From Rhizobium sp. CIAT894 (lineage in GTDB: Bacteria > Pseudomonadota > Alphaproteobacteria > Rhizobiales > Rhizobiaceae), in contig NZ_CP020951.1 in assembly GCF_000172795.2 (NCBI RefSeq), positions 1-64,000 on the forward strand: DNA of 64,000 nucleotides. Reading direction: 5' to 3'. Position numbers and translations under genes: made by a program. Positions within the stretch are counted from its first letter, which is position 1. Each line of letters begins with the position of its first letter. Positions 9,690-19,113 of the stretch are shown here, piece after piece. The notes under the pieces were generated by a model that ran no database searches, was not told the origin of the DNA, and worked only from the letters and a program-made list of their open reading frames with translations.

Positions 9690-9715
9690 AACGGTTGTGT
9701 CAGGGTTTTTGTTCC
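9690..9715 (-). promoter_or_regulatory. EcfG-type general stress promoter of treY
   Basis: Reading the minus strand, GGAAC (9711-9715) and CGTT (9690-9693) are separated by 17 bp. This matches the consensus GGAAC-N16/17-CGTT of alphaproteobacterial EcfG sigma factors exactly at all nine bases. It lies 34 nt before the treY start codon, an ideal place. Trehalose synthesis is a known output of this stress response in rhizobia. Confidence 0.75.
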
Positions 9716-9741
9716 CTCACGATGCCGCGTGTCTTACCCGT

Positions 9742-11823
9742 TCAGTCGATGAAAACGCCGACACTGGCGGCGCGTCCGGCTGAATCGATGACGGTCAGTT
9801 TCGAATAGCCGCCGCCGTCGGGCAGCCATTGCTGGGTGCGCCGGCGGGAGAGATCGGGCAGCGGCTTGCCGTTGGCAAGCCAGCGGAAGGGGGCGCGGCC
9901 GCCTTGCAGCTTCAGCATCAGCGGCGACAGGTCGCCGGCTCCGGCACCGAGATCGATATGGGCGCCCTCGGGGGGATAGACGATCTGAGGCGCCGGCTCG
10001 CGGCCGGAGGCGACGAGCAGGCCGCTGGCATTCAGCGCAAAACGCCGCTGGCTGATCGGCAGCTCGGACTGGGCAATGCGCACCGCACCTGCCGGCGGGC
10101 GGGGCAGCGGGGTCGTTGATATGCCCGATTTGGCGAAGCCCTCGAACAGGATGGGTGCGGCGGTGCCGTAGCCGGTCAAACCCGGAACGGCGCTGTTATC
10201 GGGCCGTCCGACCCAGACGCCGAGCACATAACGCCCGTCATAACCGACTGACCAGGCGTCGCGATAACCGTAGCTCGTGCCGGTCTTGTAGGCGATGCCG
10301 CGCTGCGGCGCGCCGGCAGGCGGAATGACGCCGGAGAGAATATCGGCGACGTTCCAGACCGCGACCGGCTCCAGCAGCGGTTCGCCGTCGAGCTTGCCGG
10401 GCGTGCCGGTGATGCCGTCGCCGAGCCTTGCCGGCTGGCCGCGATTGGCGAGCGCCGTATAGAGCTGCACCAGATCCTTGAGCGTAATGCCGACGCCGCC
10501 GAGACCGATCGCCAGCCCCGGCGTCTCGTCCGGCGGCAGGACCGGGCGCACCTCGGCGCGGCGGAAGCGCACCATCAGCCGCGACGGGCCGACGGCGTCG
10601 AGCAGCTTGACGGCCGGCACGTTCAGCGAAAGCTGCAAGGCCTCGCGCACGGTGACGTCGCCCTGGTAGCTCATGTCGAAATTGCGCGGCCGGTAGCCGA
10701 AGAAATCCGCCGGCCGGTCCTCGATGATCGTCTCCTGGGAGACGAGGCCCTGCTCGAAGGCGAGCCCGTAGATGAAGGGCTTCAGCGTCGAGCCGGGCGA
10801 ACGGTTGACGCGGGTCATGTCGATCCAGCCGGAGCGGCTGGCGTCGAAATAATCGGCCGAGCCGACCTCGCCGACGATGGCGCCGGTCTGGGCATCCGCC
10901 ATCACCATGGCGAGCGAAAGCTTCGGCCCGAGTTTCATCGCCGCGGCCCGCGCGACCGATTCCAGCCCCTGCTGCACCTGCTTCTTCAAGGTCGTCTGGT
11001 GCTTGAGGACAGCAGGCTCCTTGCGCAGTGCGGCTTCGCCGACATGGGCGGCGAGCGCCGGCAGTTGCATGCGCCGCGGCGGGATGGCGACACCCTCGGC
11101 CCGCTCCGCCTCGCCGTCGCCGATGGCTTCGGCCACGGCGGCCCGCTCGAGCACGCGCTTGCGCGCCTCCTGCGCCGCCTTAAGATTGCGGTCCGGCCGT
11201 CGCCGTTCCGGCAATTGCGGCAGGGCGACGAGCAGGGCGGCTTCGGCGACCGTCAGGCGCCGCGGCTCCTTGCCGAAATAGGCAAGGCTTGCGGCGCGCA
11301 CGCCTTCCAGATTGCCGCCATAGGGCGCATGCGTGAGGTAGAGATCGAGGATCTGCTCTTTCGACAGCCGCCGCTCGATCTGCACGGCGCGGGCGAGCTG
11401 CAGGAGTTTGGCCGAAAGCGAGCGTCCGGCGCGTGGCTCGATCAGCCGCGCCACCTGCATCGATAGCGTCGAGGCGCCGGAAACGATGCGGCCGTTGCGG
11501 ATGAATTGCGTCGCCGCCCGCCCGAGCGCCCAGGCATCGATGCCGCCATGTTCGTAGAAACGCTGGTCCTCATAGGCAACAAGCATGCGCAGGAATTGCG
11601 GATCGACGTCGGCGACCACAGTCTTCAGCCGCCAGCGGCCTTGCGAGGTCGCAAAGGCGCGCAGCAATTGTCCGTCGGCATCCAGCACCTCGGCGGAAAC
11701 CAGATCCGCTTTGTCAAGCGGCGGCGGAAAGGCCTTGTCGGCGGCGTCGAGCGCAAAGAGTGCCGCGCCGGCAAGAACAATGCCGGCGACGGATCCGATC
11801 GCAAACTTGTGCCACAGCCTCAT
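9742..11823 (-). CDS. pbpC: penicillin-binding protein 1C
   Basis: The 693-residue class A PBP has an N-terminal membrane anchor (residues 8-26), a glycosyltransferase-51 domain (EDQRFYEHGGID near 88 with the catalytic Glu, GASTLSMQVARL near 120), a transpeptidase domain (SPGSTLKPF for SxxK near 340, SLNVP for SxN, YKTGTS for KTG near 510) and a PBP1C-specific C-terminal domain from about 600. It polymerises and crosslinks peptidoglycan. The ATG shares one base with the stop codon of the alpha-2-macroglobulin gene, so the two are translationally coupled, the classical pairing in Gram-negatives. Confidence 0.95.
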   Translation of the reverse strand: MRLWHKFAIGSVAGIVLAGAALFALDAADKAFPPPLDKADLVSAEVLDADGQLLRAFATSQGRWRLKTVVADVDPQFLRMLVAYEDQRFYEHGGIDAWALGRAATQFIRNGRIVSGASTLSMQVARLIEPRAGRSLSAKLLQLARAVQIERRLSKEQILDLYLTHAPYGGNLEGVRAASLAYFGKEPRRLTVAEAALLVALPQLPERRRPDRNLKAAQEARKRVLERAAVAEAIGDGEAERAEGVAIPPRRMQLPALAAHVGEAALRKEPAVLKHQTTLKKQVQQGLESVARAAAMKLGPKLSLAMVMADAQTGAIVGEVGSADYFDASRSGWIDMTRVNRSPGSTLKPFIYGLAFEQGLVSQETIIEDRPADFFGYRPRNFDMSYQGDVTVREALQLSLNVPAVKLLDAVGPSRLMVRFRRAEVRPVLPPDETPGLAIGLGGVGITLKDLVQLYTALANRGQPARLGDGITGTPGKLDGEPLLEPVAVWNVADILSGVIPPAGAPQRGIAYKTGTSYGYRDAWSVGYDGRYVLGVWVGRPDNSAVPGLTGYGTAAPILFEGFAKSGISTTPLPRPPAGAVRIAQSELPISQRRFALNASGLLVASGREPAPQIVYPPEGAHIDLGAGAGDLSPLMLKLQGGRAPFRWLANGKPLPDLSRRRTQQWLPDGGGYSKLTVIDSAGRAASVGVFID

Positions 11824-14800
11824 TATTGCGCCGCCACGACCTCCATCTTGCCGGTCGCCGTGCGGGCCGAAAGCTCGGGACGGTACATGTCTTCGACGCT
11901 GGCGGCCGGATGGTCGTAGGTGCCGGGGGTGACGGCGCGCACGACATAGGCGACGTTGAATTCGCGCTCATCGCCCTGAGCGCGGTTGAAGGCGGCGACG
12001 AAGCGATCGTAGCGGAATTCGGTATGGGCGGCGGAGATTTCGCCGATCCAGTCGAAATTCGTCATCTGGGCGCTGTCGACGAGGTTGGGATTGTCGATCT
12101 CGAAGCCGGCCGGCAGCAGATCGGTGATGACGATGCGCGACGGCCAGTCGTTGGTTTCGCGCACATGGAGGACGACGACGTAGCGCTCGTTCTGTTTCGC
12201 TTCGCTGACATTCGCCTCCTCGCCGTCGAGCGTGTAATAGCTGCGCTCGATCAGGAAGCCGTCGCCGCCGGCCGGCAGCGGCGCAGTTGGGGCGGCAACG
12301 GTGGTGACGACGGCCGAGACCGCGTCACTCGTCTGGTTGGTCAGCGTCAGCGGATGGTCGGCGAGCGCCTCGCCGCTCATGCTGGCCATATAGGCGCCGG
12401 TGTGCGCGGCGCCGTTGACATCGATTTTCAGGTCGTCGTCGCCGCCCTGGATGGCGCGCGCGGCAAGCAGCATCCAGGTCTCTTCCTGGGTGCTCTTGTA
12501 TTTGCTGCGTCCCCATTCCTTGGCGACGGCCTTGGAGAGTTCCGGAATGACCGGCGGCACCGGCCGGCTTTCGGCGGCAAGTGCCAGGATCGCAGCACCG
12601 TCGCGCAGGATCGTGCCGTAATCGGTGCGTGAGACGTTCACGCGCGAGACCATCGACTGCTGTGACATTTGCAGCGCGTCGAGGAAGATGTTCTTCGAAC
12701 GCTGCGCATCGCCGTAGAGCGCCAGCGCGGCGGCGATATGCGCCTTGGCGAGCGGCGTCGGGAAGTCGTTGATCATCGTATCGGCGTAGTAGCGCAAATC
12801 GCTGATCGCCGCCTTCTTGTTGCGGGCAAGCACATAGACGGCATAGGCGATCTGGTCGCCCTGGCCCTTGATGTCGGTGGTGTAGGACAGCGTGTTCTGC
12901 AGGTTTTCGAGGGCCTGCACGAAGGCTTTTTCCGGCACGTCATATTTCATTTCGCGGGCCCGCGTCAGGAAATCGGTGACGTAGGAATCCAGCCAGACGT
13001 CGCCCGAATCCGGTCCCCAGAGGCCGAAACTGCCGGCCGAGGCCTGGTAGGAGAGCACGCGGTAGATCGCATCCTGCACACGCTTGTGCACGTCGTCGTC
13101 ATTTGTCATGCCGGCCTGCTTCGCGACTTCCGCGAGGTAGAGCAGCGGCAGTGCCCGGCTGGTGGTCTGCTCGGCGCAACCGAAGGGATAGCGGTCGAGC
13201 GTCATCAGCAAGGCGGGAATGTCGAAGGCGGCCGACCGCGTGACGTTGACGCTGATCGAGGCGCCGGGCAGCACGCTGTCGGCAAGCAGGTTCTTGTCGA
13301 CGGTGAGTTTTGCCCCGGGCTTCAGCGCCAGCACCCGCCGTTCGGTGATCGGCAGTGATGCCGGGCGTACCGGCACGTCGACGGTCTGGTCGAGCGAAAG
13401 GCCGGAAGCGTCGGAGAGGTTGATCGAGACGCTGCCGGCGCCCGGCTGCTTGCCGATCAGCGACAGCGTCAACTCGGATTTCGCCCCGGCTTCCAGGCGG
13501 ATCGTCTGGGCAGCGGAAACCTGTTCGATGCCGACCGCGTCGTTGCCGGTCAGCTGCAGCTTGTAATCGCCGGCCGGCGCATCGGTATTGGCGATGTCGA
13601 GGCGCAGATTGGTCTTGTCGCCGGGGGCGAGGAACTTCGGCAGGCTGGCGGTCACGACGACGGGATCGCGGATGATCACATCCTTGACGCCATGGCCGAC
13701 ACCGGATTTCGACCATGCCACAGCCATGACGCGCGCCGTGCCGTTGAATTGCGGAATGTCGAAGGAGACATGCGCCTTGCCTTCGGCGTCGAGCTTCACC
13801 GGCCCGGAGAAGAAGGCGACGAGCTTCTGGGTCGGCGGGCTTGCCTGCAGCGCCACCGCGCCGCCGTCGCCGCCGGTCCTGAGTTTGCCGGTCGCACCCA
13901 GCGAGCCGTCGATCAGCCGGCCATAGAGGTCGCGGATTTCAAGGCCGAGCTGGCGCTGGCCGAAATACCAGTCCTCCGGATTCGGAGGTTCGTAGCGTGT
14001 CAGGTTGAGAATGCCGACATCGACGGCGGCGACCGTGACATAGGCGTCCTCATCGGCGCCGGCGCCCGCCACCTGCAGGCCGATCTCGAGCGGTCCGCGC
14101 GGCAGCATCTTTTCCGGCGTGTCGAGCTTGACCTGCAGCGCGCGCTGCTCTGGATCGACCTTCAGCCATTTGATGCCGATCGAGCGCATCGGCATGTGGC
14201 TGTCCTGGGCATCGCCGGGGCGGAAGAGCGTGGCGGTGACATAAGCGCCGGCACCCCAATCCGCAGTGACGGGGATGTCGACTTCGCCGCCGGTCTCGCC
14301 CATCGTTGCATTCTGCACGGCGACCAGCTTTTCGGTTCCTGATGTCACCATCAGCTCGCCGCCGTAACGCGAGGTGACTTTCAGCTTGGCGGTGTCGCCG
14401 ATCTTGTAGCTGTCCTTGTCGAGGGCGATCTCAAGCCCGTCCGGTGTTTCGGTCGAGGTCGAGGTGACGAACCAGCCGGCGTCGAATTCGACGCTGGAGG
14501 TCGGGCCGTCGGCATCCGGGCTTTCCACTTCGAGGCGATAGCGGCCCCATTTCACCGGCACGGAGATCTTGCCGCCGTCCATCGTCGCGTCGACGCTGCC
14601 GTTGGCAACCTGCTCGGCGGTATAGACCGGCTCGTATTTCCACGCCGTTCCCTCGCGATACCATTGGTACTCGCGGTTGAGGCTGTAGAATTTCCAGCGC
14701 AGGCCCTTGGTCTCCTGCTTCTGTCCGTTGGCATCGACGCCGATCACCGTGAAGTTGGCGATCGAGTTCTCCGGCAGGTCGTCGGAAAATTCCGGCTTGA

Positions 14801-17291
14801 TGCCGATCGCGGCGCGGTCGCTCTTCACCGGAAGCACCAGCGAGCGCTCGATGGCGCGTCCGCCCGCTTCCTGCATTCTCACATAGACGGTGGCATTGAG
14901 CAGCTGCGTCGTTGCCGGCAGGTCGCCGACGGTCAGATCGGTCGTAGCTTCGCCGTTCTCGTCGAGCTCGGGCAGCCCGTCGATCGGCAGGCGCGAATCC
15001 TCGCTTGCCTCCTCGTCGGCAAGACCGAACAGGAAGCCGTTATAGGCTGCACTCTCGCGCGTCGGCTTGACGACGACGTCGCCTTCGAGCGTCAGGCCGG
15101 CGGCCGGGGCGCCATAGAGATACTTGCCGGAAATGGTGATATGCGCCGGCGTATCCGGGCCGATTTCCTTGGCCTCGGTCTTGATCTCCATGTCGGTGCG
15201 ATCGGGCACGAAATCGTCGACCAGGAAGCTCTTGCTGGCGATCGCGCTGCCCTTGGGGTCGGTATAGATATTCATCGTCCAGGTGCCGCGCATGGCGTTT
15301 TCCTGGGTGGCGAAATCGACGCTGTAACCGCCGAGATTGCTGGTCTGGCTGACGATCCGCCGGTCTTCGACGCCATCCGGGCGGCTGAAGATGAAGGTGA
15401 GCGGCAGGTTCTCGATGGCGTTGCCGTCGGTGTCGCGGGCGAGCGCCTGCGCGTGCACCGTTTCGCCGGCGCGGTAGATACCGCGTTCGGTGAAGGTCAG
15501 CACATCGATCGCGCCGGGTGCGGCACGGCCGGTGACGCCGCGGTCGGAAAGGTCGAAGCCGGCGCGCGTCATGTCGAGGAAGACGTAGTCCGACGCGCCG
15601 TTCTTGGCGGTAATGACGGCGGGCGTCAGCGCCGCCGTGCCGCGGATCAGGCCGGCGGTGAAGGTGGCGCGGCCGTTTTCGTCTGTGGTCGCGGTGCCGA
15701 GCACTTCATTGTTCTTGGCCAGCAGCTGCAGCTCGACGCCTGCGATCGGCTTGGCCGAGGCCAGCGACCGGGTGAAGACGTTGAGCCCGTCCGTGCCGGC
15801 ATAGGTGGTGATGCCGATATCGGAGACGAGGAACCATTGCGTCGCCTGCGAATCCCACTCCTGCGCCGGGCCGTTCGGGCCGGTTGCCGTCAATACGTAG
15901 ATGCCGGGCTTGCGCTCCGGCAGCGCTTCGTCGACCGGGAAGCTGGTGACGATGTCCTTGTTGAGCTCGTTGGCGATGTCGATCGAGCCCTGCCAGACGA
16001 GTTCGCCGTTCTGGTCCTGAATGTTCTGGGCGCTGTAACCGTCGAGCTGGGTGAGGAATTGCGAGTTGGTCAGGAGCGGCGCGATGGCGCGGTCGCCGAT
16101 GCGGTAGAGCTTGAGGTTGGCCGACGCCAGGTTGACCGAGACGAGCGGGATGCCGCGGCGCGCCGTCGAGGGCAGCACGAAGCTGTCGCCGGTGAAACGC
16201 ACCATCTGGCTGCGGTCCTTGATATAGACGTCAATGCTGACCGGGGCTTCGAGCGCCTCGTCGACCGATGACGGCAGGCCGGTGCGGAAGGCGATCTTGT
16301 AGGTCTCGCCATGCGTCAGCCCCTCGACGCAGATCTGCTTGTCCTTGGTTTCCAGCGCCTTGGGGGCGGCCCCGTTCAGCGTCACGAAGGGCGTGTAGTC
16401 GGTGGTCTTGATCAGCGCCTCGGAGAAGGTGACGCAGGCGCGCGGCGTGGCGCTGTCGGCATCGACCGTGTGTTCGGTGATGCGGAAGCCCTGCGTCGAT
16501 TTCAGCTGCAGATAGGCCGCCTGCACATCCTCGGAGGCGACAAGCGCCAGGCTCGCCTTGTAGGCGTCGAGCGCCGGGCGGTAATTGGCGTTTCGGTCCA
16601 GGGCGTCGGCCAGCACGGCAAGCGCCTCGGCGCGCTTGGGCTTGGTGCGCGTCAGCTCGTAGCCGTTCAGCGCGTCGAGCACGGCCTGGCCTGATGTATT
16701 GGTCTCGGCGCTGCCGAGCGAAGTGGCGGCGCGGGCGGTTTCGAGCCAGAGATCGGCGTCGTCGGGGGTGATCGACAGCGCGCCATGGAAGGACTTCAGC
16801 GCGTCGGCCAGATTGTTGCCGGTGAGGTCGATGCGGGCATTGGCCGTCAGGCTGTCGGCGCCCTGGCCCTGCTGGTCGTCGGCAAGCGCCAGATTATCCT
16901 TGAAGTCGCGGGCCTGCTGGATGAGGTCGTTGCTCAGGAAGGTCAGGCGCGGCGCGGCGCCGAGATCCGGCTCCTGCTTGCCTGAGGTCTCGACGATCTT
17001 GCCGGCGATGGCGCCGGGGAAGGCGTTCATCGTCTTGAAGTCCGACTTCAGGAAACACCATTTCACCTTGGGATTGTAGGTGAAGGCCTTGCAGCTCTTG
17101 TCGCCGATGCAGGAGGTCTTGCATTGGTCGAGCGAGACGTTCTGCTCGGTGCGAAGGTCGAAGCCGAAGAAATCGGCGTCCTTGATCGTCTGAATGTCGC
17201 GCTTGGTGTCCGCAGCGGCGGCGGGAAAGCTGATGGCGATCGTGGAAAAGAATGCGATGGTGGCGAAAGCAAAGAACGAGCGCACGGACAT
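11823..17291 (-). CDS. yfhM: bacterial alpha-2-macroglobulin with N-terminal PAN domain
   Basis: The 1822-residue periplasmic protein traps proteases that cross the outer membrane, acting with PBP1C. It starts with a signal peptide (residues 1-24, ending ...FPAAAA), then a PAN/apple-like domain at about 30-100 with four regularly spaced cysteines, a TPR-like helical segment (150-260), and macroglobulin-like beta domains. The thioester motif GCAEQ is present near residue 1370, followed by the helical thioester domain (...VQDAIYRVLSYQAS). The longer in-frame extension to 17372 is rejected because MSVRSFFAF at 17291 begins a clean signal peptide and has GGGG upstream. No lipobox is seen. Confidence 0.95.
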   Translation of the reverse strand: MSVRSFFAFATIAFFSTIAISFPAAAADTKRDIQTIKDADFFGFDLRTEQNVSLDQCKTSCIGDKSCKAFTYNPKVKWCFLKSDFKTMNAFPGAIAGKIVETSGKQEPDLGAAPRLTFLSNDLIQQARDFKDNLALADDQQGQGADSLTANARIDLTGNNLADALKSFHGALSITPDDADLWLETARAATSLGSAETNTSGQAVLDALNGYELTRTKPKRAEALAVLADALDRNANYRPALDAYKASLALVASEDVQAAYLQLKSTQGFRITEHTVDADSATPRACVTFSEALIKTTDYTPFVTLNGAAPKALETKDKQICVEGLTHGETYKIAFRTGLPSSVDEALEAPVSIDVYIKDRSQMVRFTGDSFVLPSTARRGIPLVSVNLASANLKLYRIGDRAIAPLLTNSQFLTQLDGYSAQNIQDQNGELVWQGSIDIANELNKDIVTSFPVDEALPERKPGIYVLTATGPNGPAQEWDSQATQWFLVSDIGITTYAGTDGLNVFTRSLASAKPIAGVELQLLAKNNEVLGTATTDENGRATFTAGLIRGTAALTPAVITAKNGASDYVFLDMTRAGFDLSDRGVTGRAAPGAIDVLTFTERGIYRAGETVHAQALARDTDGNAIENLPLTFIFSRPDGVEDRRIVSQTSNLGGYSVDFATQENAMRGTWTMNIYTDPKGSAIASKSFLVDDFVPDRTDMEIKTEAKEIGPDTPAHITISGKYLYGAPAAGLTLEGDVVVKPTRESAAYNGFLFGLADEEASEDSRLPIDGLPELDENGEATTDLTVGDLPATTQLLNATVYVRMQEAGGRAIERSLVLPVKSDRAAIGIKPEFSDDLPENSIANFTVIGVDANGQKQETKGLRWKFYSLNREYQWYREGTAWKYEPVYTAEQVANGSVDATMDGGKISVPVKWGRYRLEVESPDADGPTSSVEFDAGWFVTSTSTETPDGLEIALDKDSYKIGDTAKLKVTSRYGGELMVTSGTEKLVAVQNATMGETGGEVDIPVTADWGAGAYVTATLFRPGDAQDSHMPMRSIGIKWLKVDPEQRALQVKLDTPEKMLPRGPLEIGLQVAGAGADEDAYVTVAAVDVGILNLTRYEPPNPEDWYFGQRQLGLEIRDLYGRLIDGSLGATGKLRTGGDGGAVALQASPPTQKLVAFFSGPVKLDAEGKAHVSFDIPQFNGTARVMAVAWSKSGVGHGVKDVIIRDPVVVTASLPKFLAPGDKTNLRLDIANTDAPAGDYKLQLTGNDAVGIEQVSAAQTIRLEAGAKSELTLSLIGKQPGAGSVSINLSDASGLSLDQTVDVPVRPASLPITERRVLALKPGAKLTVDKNLLADSVLPGASISVNVTRSAAFDIPALLMTLDRYPFGCAEQTTSRALPLLYLAEVAKQAGMTNDDDVHKRVQDAIYRVLSYQASAGSFGLWGPDSGDVWLDSYVTDFLTRAREMKYDVPEKAFVQALENLQNTLSYTTDIKGQGDQIAYAVYVLARNKKAAISDLRYYADTMINDFPTPLAKAHIAAALALYGDAQRSKNIFLDALQMSQQSMVSRVNVSRTDYGTILRDGAAILALAAESRPVPPVIPELSKAVAKEWGRSKYKSTQEETWMLLAARAIQGGDDDLKIDVNGAAHTGAYMASMSGEALADHPLTLTNQTSDAVSAVVTTVAAPTAPLPAGGDGFLIERSYYTLDGEEANVSEAKQNERYVVVLHVRETNDWPSRIVITDLLPAGFEIDNPNLVDSAQMTNFDWIGEISAAHTEFRYDRFVAAFNRAQGDEREFNVAYVVRAVTPGTYDHPAASVEDMYRPELSARTATGKMEVVAAQ

Positions 17292-17499
17292 AGATTCCCC
17301 CCAAGGATACAGGCGATGCAGGCTCTGACCGGCCGGCACTCTCCTCACTCTACGGGAAATTGTCAATCTCACTCGCGCGCTGTTTCAACTTCGCACAGGC
17401 GCTTTCGTCCGGCTGTCACATCGGCGTGAGTGATCGCCTTGTGATTTGCGGCTTCGACTGACATGAGCAAGGATTTCTGCGATCGCCGGAGGTAGCGCC

Positions 17500-18204
17500 A
17501 TGTTCACGTCGTCCCGCCGCAGGAGCTTAGCCGCGCTCCTTGCCGCCACTCTTCTTTCAATCGGTGCGAGTGCCGCAGGCGCGGCTGAAGACGCCGTCGT
17601 CATCCCGCCGCCTGCCGTCGACGAGGCCGCCGGGGCAGGGACCGAGACCGCCATTTTCGCCGGCGGCTGTTTCTGGGGCGTCCAGGGCGTCTTCCAGCAC
17701 GTCAAGGGCGTCAAGAGCGCCGTCTCCGGTTATGCCGGCGGGAAGGCGGCGACGGCGCAGTACGAAACCGTCAGCACCGGCGCGACCGGTCATGCCGAAT
17801 CCGTCGAGGTGACATTCGATCCGAAAGAGGTGAGCTACGGCAAGTTGCTGCAGATTTTCTTCTCGGTGGCGCACAATCCGACGCAGCTGAATTTCCAGGG
17901 GCCGGATCGGGGAACGCAATACCGCTCGGCACTGTTCGTCGCCGGGCCAGAGCAGCGCAAGGTTGCCGAGCACTATATCGACCAGCTCGACAAGGCGCAT
18001 GTCTTCGCCGAGCCGATCGTCACCAAGGTGGCCGACACCACCGGCTTCTATCCGGCCGAAGCCTATCATCAGGATTTCCTGACGCTCAATCCGACCTATC
18101 CCTATATCGTCTACAACGACCTGCCGAAAATCGAGAACCTGAAGTCGCTATTTCCGGCCGACTACCGCAGCCAGCCGGTCCTCGTCAGGAAGGCCAAGGG
18201 CTGA
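17500..18204 (+). CDS. msrA: exported peptide methionine (S)-S-oxide reductase
   Basis: The 234-residue MsrA reduces methionine-S-sulfoxide in proteins. The catalytic GGCFWGVQG lies near residue 57, and STGATGHAESV, YRSALF and the C-terminal AEAYHQDFL support the family. The first ~30 residues (SRRRSLAALLAATLL...GAAE) form an arginine-led hydrophobic signal peptide, so the enzyme probably works in the periplasm. There is no MsrB fusion. GGAGG lies 7 nt before the ATG. It is divergent from the A2M-PBP1C operon and could repair oxidised envelope proteins. Confidence 0.93.
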   Translation: MFTSSRRRSLAALLAATLLSIGASAAGAAEDAVVIPPPAVDEAAGAGTETAIFAGGCFWGVQGVFQHVKGVKSAVSGYAGGKAATAQYETVSTGATGHAESVEVTFDPKEVSYGKLLQIFFSVAHNPTQLNFQGPDRGTQYRSALFVAGPEQRKVAEHYIDQLDKAHVFAEPIVTKVADTTGFYPAEAYHQDFLTLNPTYPYIVYNDLPKIENLKSLFPADYRSQPVLVRKAKG

Positions 18205-18220
18205 TCGCGTCACCGATGCT

Positions 18221-18759
18221 TCAGGGCATGATGTCGATCGGCGTATGGTTGGGGACGCGAGCCCAGATGTCGCGCATCTCGGCATTGGTGACGGCGATGC
18301 AGCCATCCGTCCAATCCCACAGCCGATGGCTTTCCCCGAACAGGCCCCAGCCATTGGGAAGCCCGTGGATCATGATATTGCCGCCGGGTGGAAAGCCGTT
18401 GGCTTCGGCGTTGCGCCGATCCTCCGGGTTCGGATAGGAAATATGCAGGCTGAGATGCGCCATCGACTTGGGATTTCGCCAGTCGATTTCATAACGTCCT
18501 TCCGGTGTTTTTTCGTCGCTTCCCGCTGCTTGGCCCCGCCATCGGCAGCCTGCCCCAGAGAAATCCGGTATGTCGCGATCGGAACGTCCGCTTTGAGAAG
18601 CACCATGCGGCGTTCGGATTTGTAAACGCGGATGAGGTCGGCCTGTTGCGCGAGCGGTGCATCGGCAGGCGGGGAGCCCGAGCCGATTCTGGCCATCAAT
18701 TTCGTGTAAGCGAACAGGCTGGCGATCAGGATGGCCAAAAGGATGAATTTGCTTCTCAC
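18221..18759 (-). pseudogene. L,D-transpeptidase (YkuD) gene with a frameshift
   Basis: The first frame gives a membrane-anchored N-terminus (MRSKFILLAILIASLFAY) and ADLIRVYKSERRM, and continues to about 18520. The reading then jumps one frame and resumes with the YkuD catalytic half (GGNIMIHGLPNG, WTDGCIAVTNAEM) to the stop at 18221. Adding one C on the plus strand near 18518-18521 would restore a 179-residue protein with the joining sequence REGDEKTPEGRYEIDW. The active-site His and Cys are intact. So this is either a recent one-base loss or a sequencing error. The enzyme would make 3-3 peptidoglycan crosslinks or anchor lipoproteins. Confidence 0.85.
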
Positions 18760-19008
18760 GGGGATACTCGTCTTCGCGCTGATGGCACGACTATATCGCC
18801 TCGTTGCGCGCTCATCCAGAAGGCGGATGGCTGCAAAAGCCGTCTTGATCGTGCTTGCCTTCTGCCCATTTGAAATGACGTCCGTCAGGTCGACCGCGTG
18901 CAGTCCTCGCCGGCCGCCACAGCGCCGCCCTTTTTAGCCTCGTTTCCCGCCGTTAAGAATTCATCAACATTAACAATATCTTAAATTGGGGAAAACGCGT
19001 TTCGCGGT
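18760..19008. other. intergenic gap with no gene seen
   Basis: This region lies between the transpeptidase pseudogene and the receiver gene. It is AT-rich from 18950 to 19000 (ttaagaattcatcaac and neighbours). I see no gene in it. The EcfG-type promoter of the receiver gene follows directly at 19009. Confidence 0.5.
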
Positions 19009-19033
19009 GGAACATATGGTCGAGTTGCCCGTT
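19009..19033 (+). promoter_or_regulatory. EcfG-type general stress promoter of the receiver gene
   Basis: GGAAC (19009-19013) and CGTT (19030-19033) are separated by 16 bp, an exact match to the EcfG consensus. The receiver gene starts 80 nt downstream. No other gene on the plus strand could use it. Confidence 0.72.
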
Positions 19034-19113
19034 ACGGCTCACGAGTTTCGTGCAGGGACAGCTGCCGAAGCGGATCCCTCTTTCGAAGTATGTGCGTAAC
19101 ACGGGGATATATC

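Noticed and set aside
14664..16271. 535-codon plus-strand frame within the alpha-2-macroglobulin gene
   Set aside because: Antisense shadow of a clear gene; no family features and no ribosome-binding site.
18731..18937. 68-codon plus-strand frame upstream of the receiver gene
   Set aside because: It overlaps the transpeptidase 5' end on the other strand and is Arg-rich with no ribosome-binding site.
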